Source: an uncultured Bacteroidales bacterium (GTDB lineage Bacteria > Bacteroidota > Bacteroidia > Bacteroidales > P3). Taken from it: a stretch of 64,000 nucleotides of DNA. The notes beneath the pieces were generated by a model that made no database searches, was not told the origin of the DNA, and worked only from the letters and a program-made list of their open reading frames with translations. Location of the stretch: NCBI GenBank assembly GCA_900314925.1, contig OMXC01000006.1, forward strand, positions 186,001 to 250,000, written 5' to 3'. Numbering within the stretch: position 1 is the first letter of the stretch; each line of letters opens with the position of its first letter. Shown here piece after piece: positions 45,427-52,566 of this stretch. Both the position numbers and the translations under genes were made by a program.

Positions 45427-45457
45427 TTTGCCGTATGAAATATTCTTCGTACTTTTG
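45427..45457 (+). promoter_or_regulatory. Promoter of leader RNA A
   Basis: The -33 element TTTG (45427-45430) and the -7 element TACTTTTG (45450-45457) are separated by 19 bases, a full Bacteroidetes promoter. The structured RNA starts a few bases downstream. Confidence 0.7.
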
Positions 45458-45460
45458 CAC

Positions 45461-45695
45461 TTGCTTTCGAGAGCGAAAGCTGTAAGCAAGAAAAGCATTG
45501 CAATATTGTCCTTACGTTAAATATCGCCAATTTTTAGAAGGAGGACGGAGCAATTGTGCTTTCGCTTGAGTGTGTATGCTATAACCATAGCATATCGTCA
45601 GGCGTGAAGTTTGTTCCATATCCCGTTCCTTCAAGGTGTTTGGCGATACCTAACGTAGACGGACATGAGTACATAACCTCATGCCTTTTCTTTTT
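45461..45695 (+). ncRNA. Structured leader RNA A (same family as B)
   Basis: About 235 nt. A 5' hairpin (45460-45490) is followed by a long outer helix in which GTCC (45508), TACGTTA (45513) and TATCGCCAA (45522) pair with TTGGCGATA (45640), TAACGTA (45651) and GGAC (45661). Inside it GAAGGA (45537) pairs with TCCTTC (45627), GGAGCAA (45547) with TTGTTCC (45611), CGCTTGA (45563) with TCAGGCG (45598), and TATGCTAT (45575) with ATAGCATA (45587). It ends in a terminator hairpin CATGAG/CTCATG with a T-rich tail (45664-45695). The downstream lipoprotein start is about 55 bases further. It could be a regulatory leader or a separate small RNA. Confidence 0.7.
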
Positions 45696-45747
45696 GTTAT
45701 ATATCAACGTTCCGTTGGAGGGTCGGAGAACAAAAACTTATTGCAAC

Positions 45748-46206
45748 ATGAAGAAAAACGTATTATTTGGCGCCGCTGTCGCATTACTGTTTGCTTTCGG
45801 CGCATGCACCAAAGACGCCCCCGCCCCCGACAACGGCGGCACCACCTCTGGCGGCGGCACAGATCCCCAACCCCAACAAAAACACAACGTGGAATTGGTG
45901 TATGGTACAGACGCGGATACAGAATGGCAAAATATTTCATTGGATACAATTCGTAAATATTACGCCGACCGATATGTTGATACAATATTTATGGTTCCAG
46001 AAATGTATAATCAATACTCAACGTCTTCAACAAATCAATTAAAATATATAATTCCCAAATTACGCGAACGTCATAACATAAATCCAGATAAAATTTTTGG
46101 CAAAGGCGAATTACAATTATGGAATCAATCTGTATTAAACAATCCCGAAATAGTTCGTTTCTTTGCAGACACATTGAAATACAACGTCACATATGATGTA
46201 TATTAA
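45748..46206 (+). CDS. Small lipoprotein behind leader RNA A
   Basis: 152 residues from the ATG at 45748, chosen for the lipoprotein signal (AALLFAFGAC-like, reading GAAVALLFAFGACTKDA); the open frame extends upstream but through the RNA. A Gly/Thr/Pro-rich linker follows the Cys, then a soluble domain (LDTIRKYYADRYVDTIFMVP; IPKLRERHNINPDKIFGKGE) that I do not recognise. The gene is more A/T-rich than its neighbours, which hints at transfer. Exported by prediction. Confidence 0.7.
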   Translation: MKKNVLFGAAVALLFAFGACTKDAPAPDNGGTTSGGGTDPQPQQKHNVELVYGTDADTEWQNISLDTIRKYYADRYVDTIFMVPEMYNQYSTSSTNQLKYIIPKLRERHNINPDKIFGKGELQLWNQSVLNNPEIVRFFADTLKYNVTYDVY

Positions 46207-46296
46207 AAATCCAAATAAAATATACAAGGCTTACGCAAGTGTTTGACTGAACCATAAACACCCAATCAGGCCTGTCAGCCCACTCAAAACCCCATA

Positions 46297-46395
46297 TTTC
46301 GACGACAGTATTACGATACTTCGACGATACTTCAACGATGTACATCGTCGAAATATCGTTGAAGTATCGTTGAAGTATCGTTGAAATGCCGATTA
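46297..46395. repeat. 11-base-periodic inverted array 7 (A/T-rich type)
   Basis: Nine 11-base units in one register. The left side is TTTCGACGACA, GTATTACGATA, CTTCGACGATA and CTTCAACGATG. The right side is TACATCGTCGA, AATATCGTTGA and AGTATCGTTGA twice. The last unit (46385-46395) is degenerate. It uses the same unit types as array 6 and lies between lipoprotein A and leader RNA B. Confidence 0.8.
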
Positions 46396-46495
46396 AAGGG
46401 CTTGTTGACTGTGGGTTGTGAGGATGCCGTTTTGCATGGATGGGTGAGCTAAGCCCATAGGTACATAAACGACTATCATACAAGCAATAAAACAA

Positions 46496-46527
46496 AGCAG
46501 GCCGCCACGTTACCATAGCGGCCTGCT
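46496..46527. terminator. GC-rich hairpin related to the one at 50875
   Basis: AGCAGGCCGC (46496-46505) pairs with GCGGCCTGCT (46518-46527). The hairpin and the following bases resemble the hairpin downstream of the DUF1015 gene at 50875. Sequence after it (46542-46585) resembles an internal part of that gene, so this looks like a copied and shrunken 3' end. Confidence 0.6.
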
Positions 46528-46541
46528 GCTTATGTACTTAT

Positions 46542-46585
46542 CTATTTCATGCTTGCGGGATAGAAGTCGAAGGCGACCTTCTACC
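46542..46585 (-). pseudogene. Fragment similar to the 3' part of the DUF1015 gene
   Basis: By hand alignment about 34 of 43 positions match 51044-51086 in the DUF1015 gene. Together with the related hairpin at 46496 it suggests an old duplicate from which most of the intervening sequence was lost. Too short to encode anything. Confidence 0.4.
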
Positions 46586-46639
46586 CCTCTCTTTTTTCAG
46601 CATTGGCGAAAAATATTTTTCCGTATGAAATAAAAATCG

Positions 46640-46647
46640 TATCTTTG
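46640..46647 (+). promoter_or_regulatory. Promoter -7 element of leader RNA B
   Basis: TATCTTTG (TAnnTTTG) followed by CAC. The -33 position is T-rich without a perfect TTTG. Sequence is similar to the promoter of RNA A over the CCGTATGAAAT segment. Confidence 0.65.
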
Positions 46648-46650
46648 CAC

Positions 46651-46890
46651 TTGCTTTCGAGAGCGAAAGCTGTAAGCAAGAAAAGCATTGCGATACTGTC
46701 CTGTTATTGAAATACGCCAAGTTTCGTGAAGGAGGACGGAGCATTTATGCTTTCGCTTGATTGTGTATGCTATATCTTTTTAGCATATCTTCAGGCGTGA
46801 GATATGTTCCTTAGACCCCGTTCCTTCAAAGGTGATTGGCGTTACCTCAATAACAACGGACATGAGCACATAACCTCATGCCTTTTTTTT
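46651..46890 (+). ncRNA. Structured leader RNA B (paralogue of RNA A)
   Basis: About 240 nt with the same helices as RNA A. The first 45 nt are nearly identical. The outer helix keeps GTCC/GGAC (46698 and 46858), but the middle helix is TGTTATTGA/TCAATAACA (46702 and 46847) in place of the different pair in A, which is a compensatory change on both sides. GGAGCAT (46738) pairs with ATGTTCC (46804), also compensated relative to A. The inner hairpin TATGCTA/TAGCATA has a different loop. It ends in CATGAG/CTCATG with an eight-T tail (46861-46890), about 73 bases before the surface protein start. Confidence 0.72.
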
Positions 46891-46963
46891 GAACTTAATC
46901 ATCTCTTCCGCCGGAGGTGGCGAGAAACAGCAGTTGCGCCCGACACACACAAGGGTCTGTATT

Positions 46964-49768
46964 ATGAAAAGAATTGTCCTGCTCTCAATCATCTTGATGC
47001 ACACGGCAGTGTCTTTTGGACAGTTGACTGCGCCTTCGCTCAACAGTCCCAACGACAATATCACCGGAGCCTACACGCGGCAATACATGTCGTGGGGCCG
47101 CATCTCCGCCGCCACCGGCTATACCCTGCAGGTTGACACCGCCGCCACCTTCGACTCGCCGCTGCTATACTCGGTGGAGCACACCAACACCTCGTCGAGC
47201 ACGCAAGGTCGTCATGTCAACGACTTGCGCTACGGCACACAGTATTACTGGCGTGTGCGGGCATACAATGCCACCGACACATCTGCATGGTCGGTGGTGC
47301 GGACCTTGACTACAACCGGCAAGGTGTTCCTGAACTACTCCAACACTCCGGCCGACAGCCTCACGGGAGCCTATACACGGCAGTTCTTCTGTTGGAACAA
47401 CTCGCGTGGCTCGATAGGCTACATACTGGAGCTCGACACGGTGGCCGACTTCTCGTCGCCGCACAAGCGCACCTTCAACAAGACCACAGCAGCCGACAAT
47501 ACAGACAACTACTTTTACTATGCCGTCAACGATATGCGCTACGGCACACGTTATTACTGGCGTGTTTGCGCACACAACAATGCTGATACTTCGGATTGGT
47601 CGGATACCCGTACTCTGCTGACTACCGACAAGGTGTTTTTCACAAACCTTTCGCCATCCGACAGCCTCACGGGTGCCTATACAAGGCAGTACTTCTACTG
47701 GAGCAACTCACGAGGCTCGATAGGCTACATACTGGAGCTCGACACTGTGGCCGATTTCTCGTCGCCCCACAAGCGCACATTTAATAAGACCACTGCAGCC
47801 GACAATACGGACGATGCCCACTACTATGCCGTCAACGATATGCGCTACGGCACGCGCTACTACTGGCGTGTTCGTGCTCGCAACGGCGTGGATACCTCGG
47901 GCTGGTCGGACACGCGTACGCTGCTGACTACCGACAAGGCGTTTTTCACAAATCTTTCGCCGTCAGACAGCCTCACGGGAGCCTATACAAGGCAGTACTT
48001 CTACTGGCGCAACTCACGCGGCTCAATAGGCTACATCCTGGAGCTTGATACGGTAGCCGACTTCTCGTCGCCCCACAAGCGCACCTTCAACAAGACCACT
48101 GCTGCCGACAACACGAACGATGCCTTCTCCTATGCCGTCGACGATATGCGCTACGGCACACGCTACTACTGGCGCGTCCGTGCCCGCAACAGCGTGGATA
48201 CATCCGGCTTGTCTGACACGCGCACGCTGACAACCACCTACAGTGCATCTCTCAACTCGCCTGCCGACAACTCCATAGGCCGGGCTGTCAGTGACCTGTA
48301 TCTGTACTGGAACAATTCACGTGGATCAACGAAATACATAATACAGATTGACACTTCGGCCACTTTCAGCTCATCGCTGTTGCAGACCCTGAGCAAGACT
48401 ACCGCTGCCGACAATACAGACAGCTACTTCTACAAGATAGTCGACGGGCTCCGCTACGGTACCACATACTGCTGGCGTGTATGTGCAATCAACAATGCCG
48501 ACACCTCGGAGTGGTCTGCCGTATGGCGTTTCACCACTACCTATAATATCACCACTGGTCCGGCGTTGACGATGCCGGTAAACGACTCGACCGGACTGAC
48601 TTATAACAATATAACACTCGTGTGGCAACCCATGGACAACGTGCAAGGCTATCGCTACGAGGTGAGTACCAGCAGTACTTTCGAAACGCTCGTAGCCGCG
48701 GGCAACACCTCGCTGACCTTCTCGGTGGTGACCACGGCATTGCCGTCGACCTCCTATTACTGGCGGGTGCAGGGCTATAACGCCCAAGGTAACACAGCAT
48801 GGTCGCCGGTGTGGCACTTCACCACCGACGACGTGACGCTGACAGCTCCAGAGCTCGCCACACCTGCCAACGGAAGCAGTCAGCCTGTGAATGTGGATTT
48901 GGCCTGGCACCCAGTCTTTGGCGCACTGACATACGATTTGCAGTTGTCGTTCGACAACAACTTCACCGGTGCCCTGAGCAGTTTCAACACTGCTGATACG
49001 CACTACACTGTCAACGGATTGCCTCAGAATATGACTTTCTATTGGCGAGCACGCAGTAACAACGGCAATACACAGAGCGAATGGTCGGAGGTCCGCAGTT
49101 TCGTTACTAACGGTTGCCAACCGGTGAGCGACACCTTGTACCATGAGATGTGTGAGGGGCAAGGCTATGATTTCTTTGGAACATCCTATACGGCTACAGG
49201 TAACTATAGCCATATGTTGACAACAGCTGCAGGATGCGACAGCACGGTGGTGCTGGCATTGACGGTATATCCAAGAGGTATGGACGGCTCGGTAACAGAC
49301 ACTGCCTGCGATAGCTACACGTGGAACGAACTCACTTTCACCCAAAGCGGCAACTATCCATTCTACACCACCACGGTGCACGGTTGCGACAGCATGACTA
49401 TATTATATCTTACAATATATAATTCTGTTACGGAAAACATCTATGACATAGCCACTGGAGTTTATGAATGGAATGGAGACCATTATTCAGCCTCCGGCGA
49501 CTACACTCAACACTTTTCTACCGTACATGGCTGCGACTCAACAGTGGTATTGCACTTAACCGTCACCGTCGGCTTAACCGATGTTGCGGCCGACAACATC
49601 CATATCTTCGTTCACGGTAACAACATCATAACCGAAGGCATCAAAGAGGAGTCGGTGAGAGTATTTGATATGGTGGGCCGCCCCGTAAGCAATCACAACC
49701 TGCCCAACGGAGTCTACATGGTTAAGGTTGGCACGCTGCCCGCCCGCAAGGTGGTGGTGATAAGGTAA
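46964..49768 (+). CDS. Fibronectin-III repeat surface protein with T9SS-like tail
   Basis: 934 residues from the ATG at 46964, chosen for its signal peptide (IVLLSIILMHTAVSFGQLTA). Seven to eight fibronectin type III-like repeats follow, marked by YGTRYYWRVRA motifs. Three consecutive units of 102 residues (about 47.32-48.23 kb) are nearly identical and look recently duplicated. Then come two or three 'GCDS' modules (TTAAGCDSTVVLALTV) and a C-terminal domain of about 60 residues (SVRVFDMVGRPVSNHNLPNG, VYMVKVG) like the type A sorting tail of the type IX secretion system. Likely a cell-surface adhesin or binding protein. It stands behind leader RNA B. Confidence 0.85.
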   Translation: MKRIVLLSIILMHTAVSFGQLTAPSLNSPNDNITGAYTRQYMSWGRISAATGYTLQVDTAATFDSPLLYSVEHTNTSSSTQGRHVNDLRYGTQYYWRVRAYNATDTSAWSVVRTLTTTGKVFLNYSNTPADSLTGAYTRQFFCWNNSRGSIGYILELDTVADFSSPHKRTFNKTTAADNTDNYFYYAVNDMRYGTRYYWRVCAHNNADTSDWSDTRTLLTTDKVFFTNLSPSDSLTGAYTRQYFYWSNSRGSIGYILELDTVADFSSPHKRTFNKTTAADNTDDAHYYAVNDMRYGTRYYWRVRARNGVDTSGWSDTRTLLTTDKAFFTNLSPSDSLTGAYTRQYFYWRNSRGSIGYILELDTVADFSSPHKRTFNKTTAADNTNDAFSYAVDDMRYGTRYYWRVRARNSVDTSGLSDTRTLTTTYSASLNSPADNSIGRAVSDLYLYWNNSRGSTKYIIQIDTSATFSSSLLQTLSKTTAADNTDSYFYKIVDGLRYGTTYCWRVCAINNADTSEWSAVWRFTTTYNITTGPALTMPVNDSTGLTYNNITLVWQPMDNVQGYRYEVSTSSTFETLVAAGNTSLTFSVVTTALPSTSYYWRVQGYNAQGNTAWSPVWHFTTDDVTLTAPELATPANGSSQPVNVDLAWHPVFGALTYDLQLSFDNNFTGALSSFNTADTHYTVNGLPQNMTFYWRARSNNGNTQSEWSEVRSFVTNGCQPVSDTLYHEMCEGQGYDFFGTSYTATGNYSHMLTTAAGCDSTVVLALTVYPRGMDGSVTDTACDSYTWNELTFTQSGNYPFYTTTVHGCDSMTILYLTIYNSVTENIYDIATGVYEWNGDHYSASGDYTQHFSTVHGCDSTVVLHLTVTVGLTDVAADNIHIFVHGNNIITEGIKEESVRVFDMVGRPVSNHNLPNGVYMVKVGTLPARKVVVIR

Positions 49769-49795
49769 CACCTATACCCTCTACCATATGATAAG

Positions 49796-49820
49796 CCATG
49801 CACACATGTGCATGGTTTTT
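49796..49820 (+). terminator. Terminator of the surface protein gene
   Basis: CCATGCACA (49796) pairs with TGTGCATGG (49807), followed by five T. It lies 28 bases after the stop codon. Confidence 0.8.
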
Positions 49821-49826
49821 CATTGG

Positions 49827-49881
49827 TATGGGTACATTATAGGAACACTATCGGAACCATAGCGTTACCATATACCGAGGC
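49827..49881. repeat. Degenerate 11-base-periodic array 8
   Basis: Five units in one register: TATGGGTACAT, TATAGGAACAC, TATCGGAACCA, TAGCGTTACCA and TATACCGAGGC. The period is the same as in the other arrays, and the CGGAAC/GTTACC core is nearly complementary, but the CTTC start is lost. Weaker case than arrays 1-7. Confidence 0.5.
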
Positions 49882-49919
49882 AAAAGGGGAGCAATAGATG
49901 TACAAAAGGGGAGCAAAAC

Positions 49920-50135
49920 CTATAGAGCATTTTTTAGCTCTTTCTCAAGACTGTCGTAAAGATAAGCTGGACTTTGAAAATAGAGGCCGGTCTTCGTATT
50001 GTTCAGCGCAGCGTAAGTCTTGGATTTGTATACAATATCCATGGCCTCACGCATCGTCATTGAACGCTCTTCCATTAGACGAGCTATCATTTCGCGCGTC
50101 AACGTCTCTATCATGAATGTTTCTTTCCCGCTCAT
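49920..50135 (-). CDS. Small helical protein, third gene of the DUF3791/DUF3990 module
   Basis: 71 residues, mostly helical (LTREMIARLMEERSMTMREA, then MDIVYKSKTYAALNN). It resembles the short proteins that accompany DUF3990 genes. No signal peptide. A second Met at residue 8 is a possible start. It overlaps the DUF3990 gene by 4 bases. Its role, for example as an antitoxin or partner, is inferred from position only. Confidence 0.65.
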   Translation of the reverse strand: MSGKETFMIETLTREMIARLMEERSMTMREAMDIVYKSKTYAALNNTKTGLYFQSPAYLYDSLEKELKNAL

Positions 50136-50602
50136 GATCTTTGCAATGATTGAATAGCCATATCCGTAGCAAACATATACTGGATGGTCACGGTATGGTA
50201 TTTGATTTCTTCAAGGAACTGCTCTTCTGTTATGATCCCCTCTTCTACTCGGCGTATCTGGTAGCCAATCACATCGTCGGCAATTGGTCCAATTACAATA
50301 TCGTAGTTGTGAACCTGTGTTCGTGTGCGGTTCTTGCGGTTCATCAACACAAAACGAGCCCACTCCATAGTATAACTGTCAAACTGGAGTACCTTCAATG
50401 CTTGTAGTGCATTGTCGTCAATGGTGTATTCATACACACGGGCTTCGCCGACGCCATATTGTTCAAACTTGCGTTCGGCCTGTCGTTGTGCCACCTGTTT
50501 GTCGGGAGTAAGATAAAATCCGATACCAAAGTCTTTGTCGACTCGACTTTCTTTGAGGTCTATTCGCAGTATTTCTGCATTGGTTCCATGATAGAGTTTC
50601 AT
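50132..50602 (-). CDS. DUF3990 family protein, possible ADP-ribosyltransferase fold
   Basis: 156 residues. KLYHGTNAEILRIDLKESR and DKDFGIGFYLTPDKQVAQRQ at the N-terminus, and NYDIVIGPIADDVIGYQI later, are the hallmarks of DUF3990. The family is, to my knowledge, placed with ADP-ribosyltransferase-like folds: the HGT and FGxGFYL segments resemble the first motifs of such enzymes. It is flanked on both sides by small genes with 4-base overlaps, the usual layout of a toxin-partner module. Toxicity is not shown for this protein. Confidence 0.8.
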   Translation of the reverse strand: MKLYHGTNAEILRIDLKESRVDKDFGIGFYLTPDKQVAQRQAERKFEQYGVGEARVYEYTIDDNALQALKVLQFDSYTMEWARFVLMNRKNRTRTQVHNYDIVIGPIADDVIGYQIRRVEEGIITEEQFLEEIKYHTVTIQYMFATDMAIQSLQRS

Positions 50603-50823
50603 GCAAGAGTCCCTCCCATTCGTTTGCAGTAAGCCGTTAGGTCCTCAACTGTGTTGTCAAAAGAGAATGTGTGTTCTACATCATAAAATCTATCCACGAA
50701 GTCAAGGCCTTTGTATCGCTGTAAATACTCGTATGCCTGCGACGTAGATATTTGGTGCGCCGTGGCAAACTCTGTTATAAGAGCCACAAAGTAGTTGATT
50801 TTATCAATTGTATTCTTACTCAT
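50599..50823 (-). CDS. DUF3791 family protein
   Basis: 74 residues. INYFVALITEFATAHQISTS and AYEYLQRYKGLDFVDRFYDV then FDNTVEDLTAYC match the small helical DUF3791 family, which regularly precedes DUF3990. First gene of the three-gene module, overlapping the next by 4 bases. I do not see a clear TAnnTTTG promoter upstream. Confidence 0.78.
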   Translation of the reverse strand: MSKNTIDKINYFVALITEFATAHQISTSQAYEYLQRYKGLDFVDRFYDVEHTFSFDNTVEDLTAYCKRMGGTLA

Positions 50824-50874
50824 ATTTTCCTATATTAACGCGATATTACTTTTTTTATTGCGTAAAAAGCAAAA

Positions 50875-50908
50875 AGCAGGCCGCCATGTTTCACGGCGGC
50901 CTGCTACT
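50875..50908. terminator. GC-rich hairpin between the DUF1015 and DUF3791 genes
   Basis: AGCAGGCCGCC (50875-50885) pairs with GGCGGCCTGCT (50895-50905). On the minus strand it lies about 40 bases after the DUF1015 stop and is followed by TTTTTGC, so it fits as the terminator of that gene. Related copy at 46496. Confidence 0.7.
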
Positions 50909-50945
50909 TATCTACTTAAATACTGTCTACTTTACTACTGACAGC

Positions 50946-52211
50946 TTAGCAGAGCTCGTGGATCACGAGGCCGGAGCGCAGCTTGGGCTCAAACCAGGTG
51001 GTCTTCGGGGGCATGATGTTGCCGGTGTCGGCAATGTCGATGATCTGCTTCATGCTGACGGGATAGAGGGCGAAGGCCACCTTCATCTCGCCGTTGTCGA
51101 CGCGGCGCTTCATCTCGCCGAGGCCACGGATGCCGCCCACGAAGTCGATGCGCTTGTCGGTGCGGAGGTCCTTGATGCCGAGCACCTTGTCAAGCACGAG
51201 GTTGCTGAGGATGGTGACGTCGAGCACTCCGATGGGGTCGTTGTCGTTGTAGGTGCCGGGCTTGGCGGTCATCTTGTACCAGTGGCCGTCGAGGTACATG
51301 CTGTGCTCATGCAGCTTGGCGGGCTTGTAGATGTCGGTGCCCATGTCGGTGAGCTCGTAGCTCTCGCCGACGGCTTTGAGGAACTGCTCCTTGCTGAGGC
51401 CGTTGAGGTCCTTCACCACGCGGTTGTAGTCGATGACGTTCAGCTGGTTGTCCGGGAAGATGACGGTCATGAAGTAGTTGTACTCCTCCTTGCCGGTGTG
51501 GTGGGGGTTCTGCTCCTTCTTCTCCTGTCCCACGAGGGCGGCGGCGGCGCTGCGGTGGTGGCCGTCGGCGATGTACATGGCGGGCACCTTCTTGTCGAAG
51601 AGTTCGACGAGCTCATCGATGAGCTTGCGGTCGTCGATGACCCAGAAGCGGTGGCCGAAGCCGTCTTCTTTGGCGATGAAGTCATAGATGGGCTTCTTGG
51701 CGGTGACGGAGGCGACGATCTCGTCGATGCGGGCCACGGCGGGATAGGCGAAGAACACCGGCTCCACGTTGGCGTTGGTGATGCGCACGTGTTTCATGCG
51801 GTCCTCTTCCTTGTCCTTGCGGGTGAGCTCGTGTTTCTTGATGACCTTGTTGACATAGTCCTCGCTGTAGGCGCAGGCCACGATGCCGTACTGCCACTTG
51901 GCGTCCTTGTCCTTGGGGTTCATGCTCTGGGCGTAGATGTAGAGTTTCTCCTCCTCATCCTTCACCAGCCAGCCGAGGTCTTTGAACATGTTGTAGTTCT
52001 TCACCACCTGGAGGTACACCTCAGGCGAGTGCTCGTCGGTGCCTTTGGGAAGGTCGATCTCAGCCTTGGTGACGTGCAGCAAGCTGTAGGGGTTGCCCTC
52101 GCACTCCACGCGGGCCTCTTCGGAGTTCAGCACGTCGTAGGGACGCGAAGCCAGTTTCTCGACGATGTCCACCGGGGGGCGGAATCCTTTGAAAGGTTTG
52201 ATAACGCTCAT
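50946..52211 (-). CDS. DUF1015 family protein
   Basis: 421 residues. RPYDVLNSEEARVECEGNPY, SLLHVTKAEIDLP and MYIADGHHRSAAAALVGQEK are hallmarks of DUF1015, a cytoplasmic family often near serine biosynthesis genes. Here such genes are not adjacent. The function is unknown. A TATCTTTG promoter lies 45 bases upstream, back to back with RNA C. Confidence 0.9.
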   Translation of the reverse strand: MSVIKPFKGFRPPVDIVEKLASRPYDVLNSEEARVECEGNPYSLLHVTKAEIDLPKGTDEHSPEVYLQVVKNYNMFKDLGWLVKDEEEKLYIYAQSMNPKDKDAKWQYGIVACAYSEDYVNKVIKKHELTRKDKEEDRMKHVRITNANVEPVFFAYPAVARIDEIVASVTAKKPIYDFIAKEDGFGHRFWVIDDRKLIDELVELFDKKVPAMYIADGHHRSAAAALVGQEKKEQNPHHTGKEEYNYFMTVIFPDNQLNVIDYNRVVKDLNGLSKEQFLKAVGESYELTDMGTDIYKPAKLHEHSMYLDGHWYKMTAKPGTYNDNDPIGVLDVTILSNLVLDKVLGIKDLRTDKRIDFVGGIRGLGEMKRRVDNGEMKVAFALYPVSMKQIIDIADTGNIMPPKTTWFEPKLRSGLVIHELC

Positions 52212-52256
52212 ATTGTGTCTGTTTTATTTGTTGATTTTTAATATTATTTGAGACTG

Positions 52257-52264
52257 CAAAGATA
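52257..52264 (-). promoter_or_regulatory. Promoter -7 element of the DUF1015 gene
   Basis: On the minus strand TATCTTTG followed by CAG. Leader of about 40 bases. Confidence 0.6.
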
Positions 52265-52294
52265 CGCACATTTTCTCACATGGCGAAATCTTTT

Positions 52295-52325
52295 TTTGCC
52301 GTATGGAAAAAAATGCGTATCTTTG
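52295..52325 (+). promoter_or_regulatory. Promoter of leader RNA C
   Basis: The -33 TTTG (52295-52298) and the -7 TATCTTTG (52318-52325) are 19 bases apart. The TTTGCCGTATG start is shared with the promoter of RNA A. Confidence 0.68.
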
Positions 52326-52329
52326 CACT

Positions 52330-52525
52330 CGATTTCATAAGGAAATCAACGAAGCGTTATATCTTCGTCTTGCAATTGGAAACCTGAGAAATTTTCAAGT
52401 GACGCAAGTGAGTATGACGGTTTCGCGCGTATTAGCGTGGACTGTTCTCTATTTCTCCGTCACAAGGTAATTCTCAGGACCTCCAATTGAAGAAGTGGTA
52501 TACGGTGCCACGCTTCTTTTATTAT
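52330..52525 (+). ncRNA. Structured leader RNA C, divergent member
   Basis: About 195 nt. A 5' hairpin GATTTC/GAAATC (52331-52347) is followed by an outer helix of CAATTGGA (52373) and CCTGAGAA (52383) with TTCTCAGG (52471) and TCCAATTG (52482). GTGACG (52399) pairs with CGTCAC (52458), and ACGGTTT (52417) can pair with GGACTGT. A terminator-like hairpin GAAGTGG/CCACGCTTC with a T-rich tail closes it (52492-52525). The layout and the unpaired CAAGGT before the closing strand match RNAs A and B, though the primary sequence differs. It precedes a lipoprotein start by about 40 bases. Confidence 0.6.
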
Positions 52526-52566
52526 TGCTCAACGGGGCGCGGAAGAGCAGGACTAAAAATAATGAA

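Noticed and set aside
45556..45747. Upstream extension of the lipoprotein A protein
   Set aside because: The extension would be translated from the structured RNA and would place the lipoprotein signal in the middle of the protein.
45461..46890. Group II intron or transposon-linked RNA for the leader copies
   Set aside because: No reverse transcriptase, maturase or transposase gene is present, and the copies end in terminators before different genes.
46804..47136. 110-codon plus-strand frame from RNA B into the surface protein gene
   Set aside because: It starts in the RNA, crosses the terminator, and has no motifs.
50808..52241. 477-codon plus-strand open frame over the DUF1015 gene
   Set aside because: Low-complexity Val/Gly/His/Leu sequence without motifs, opposite to a recognised family.
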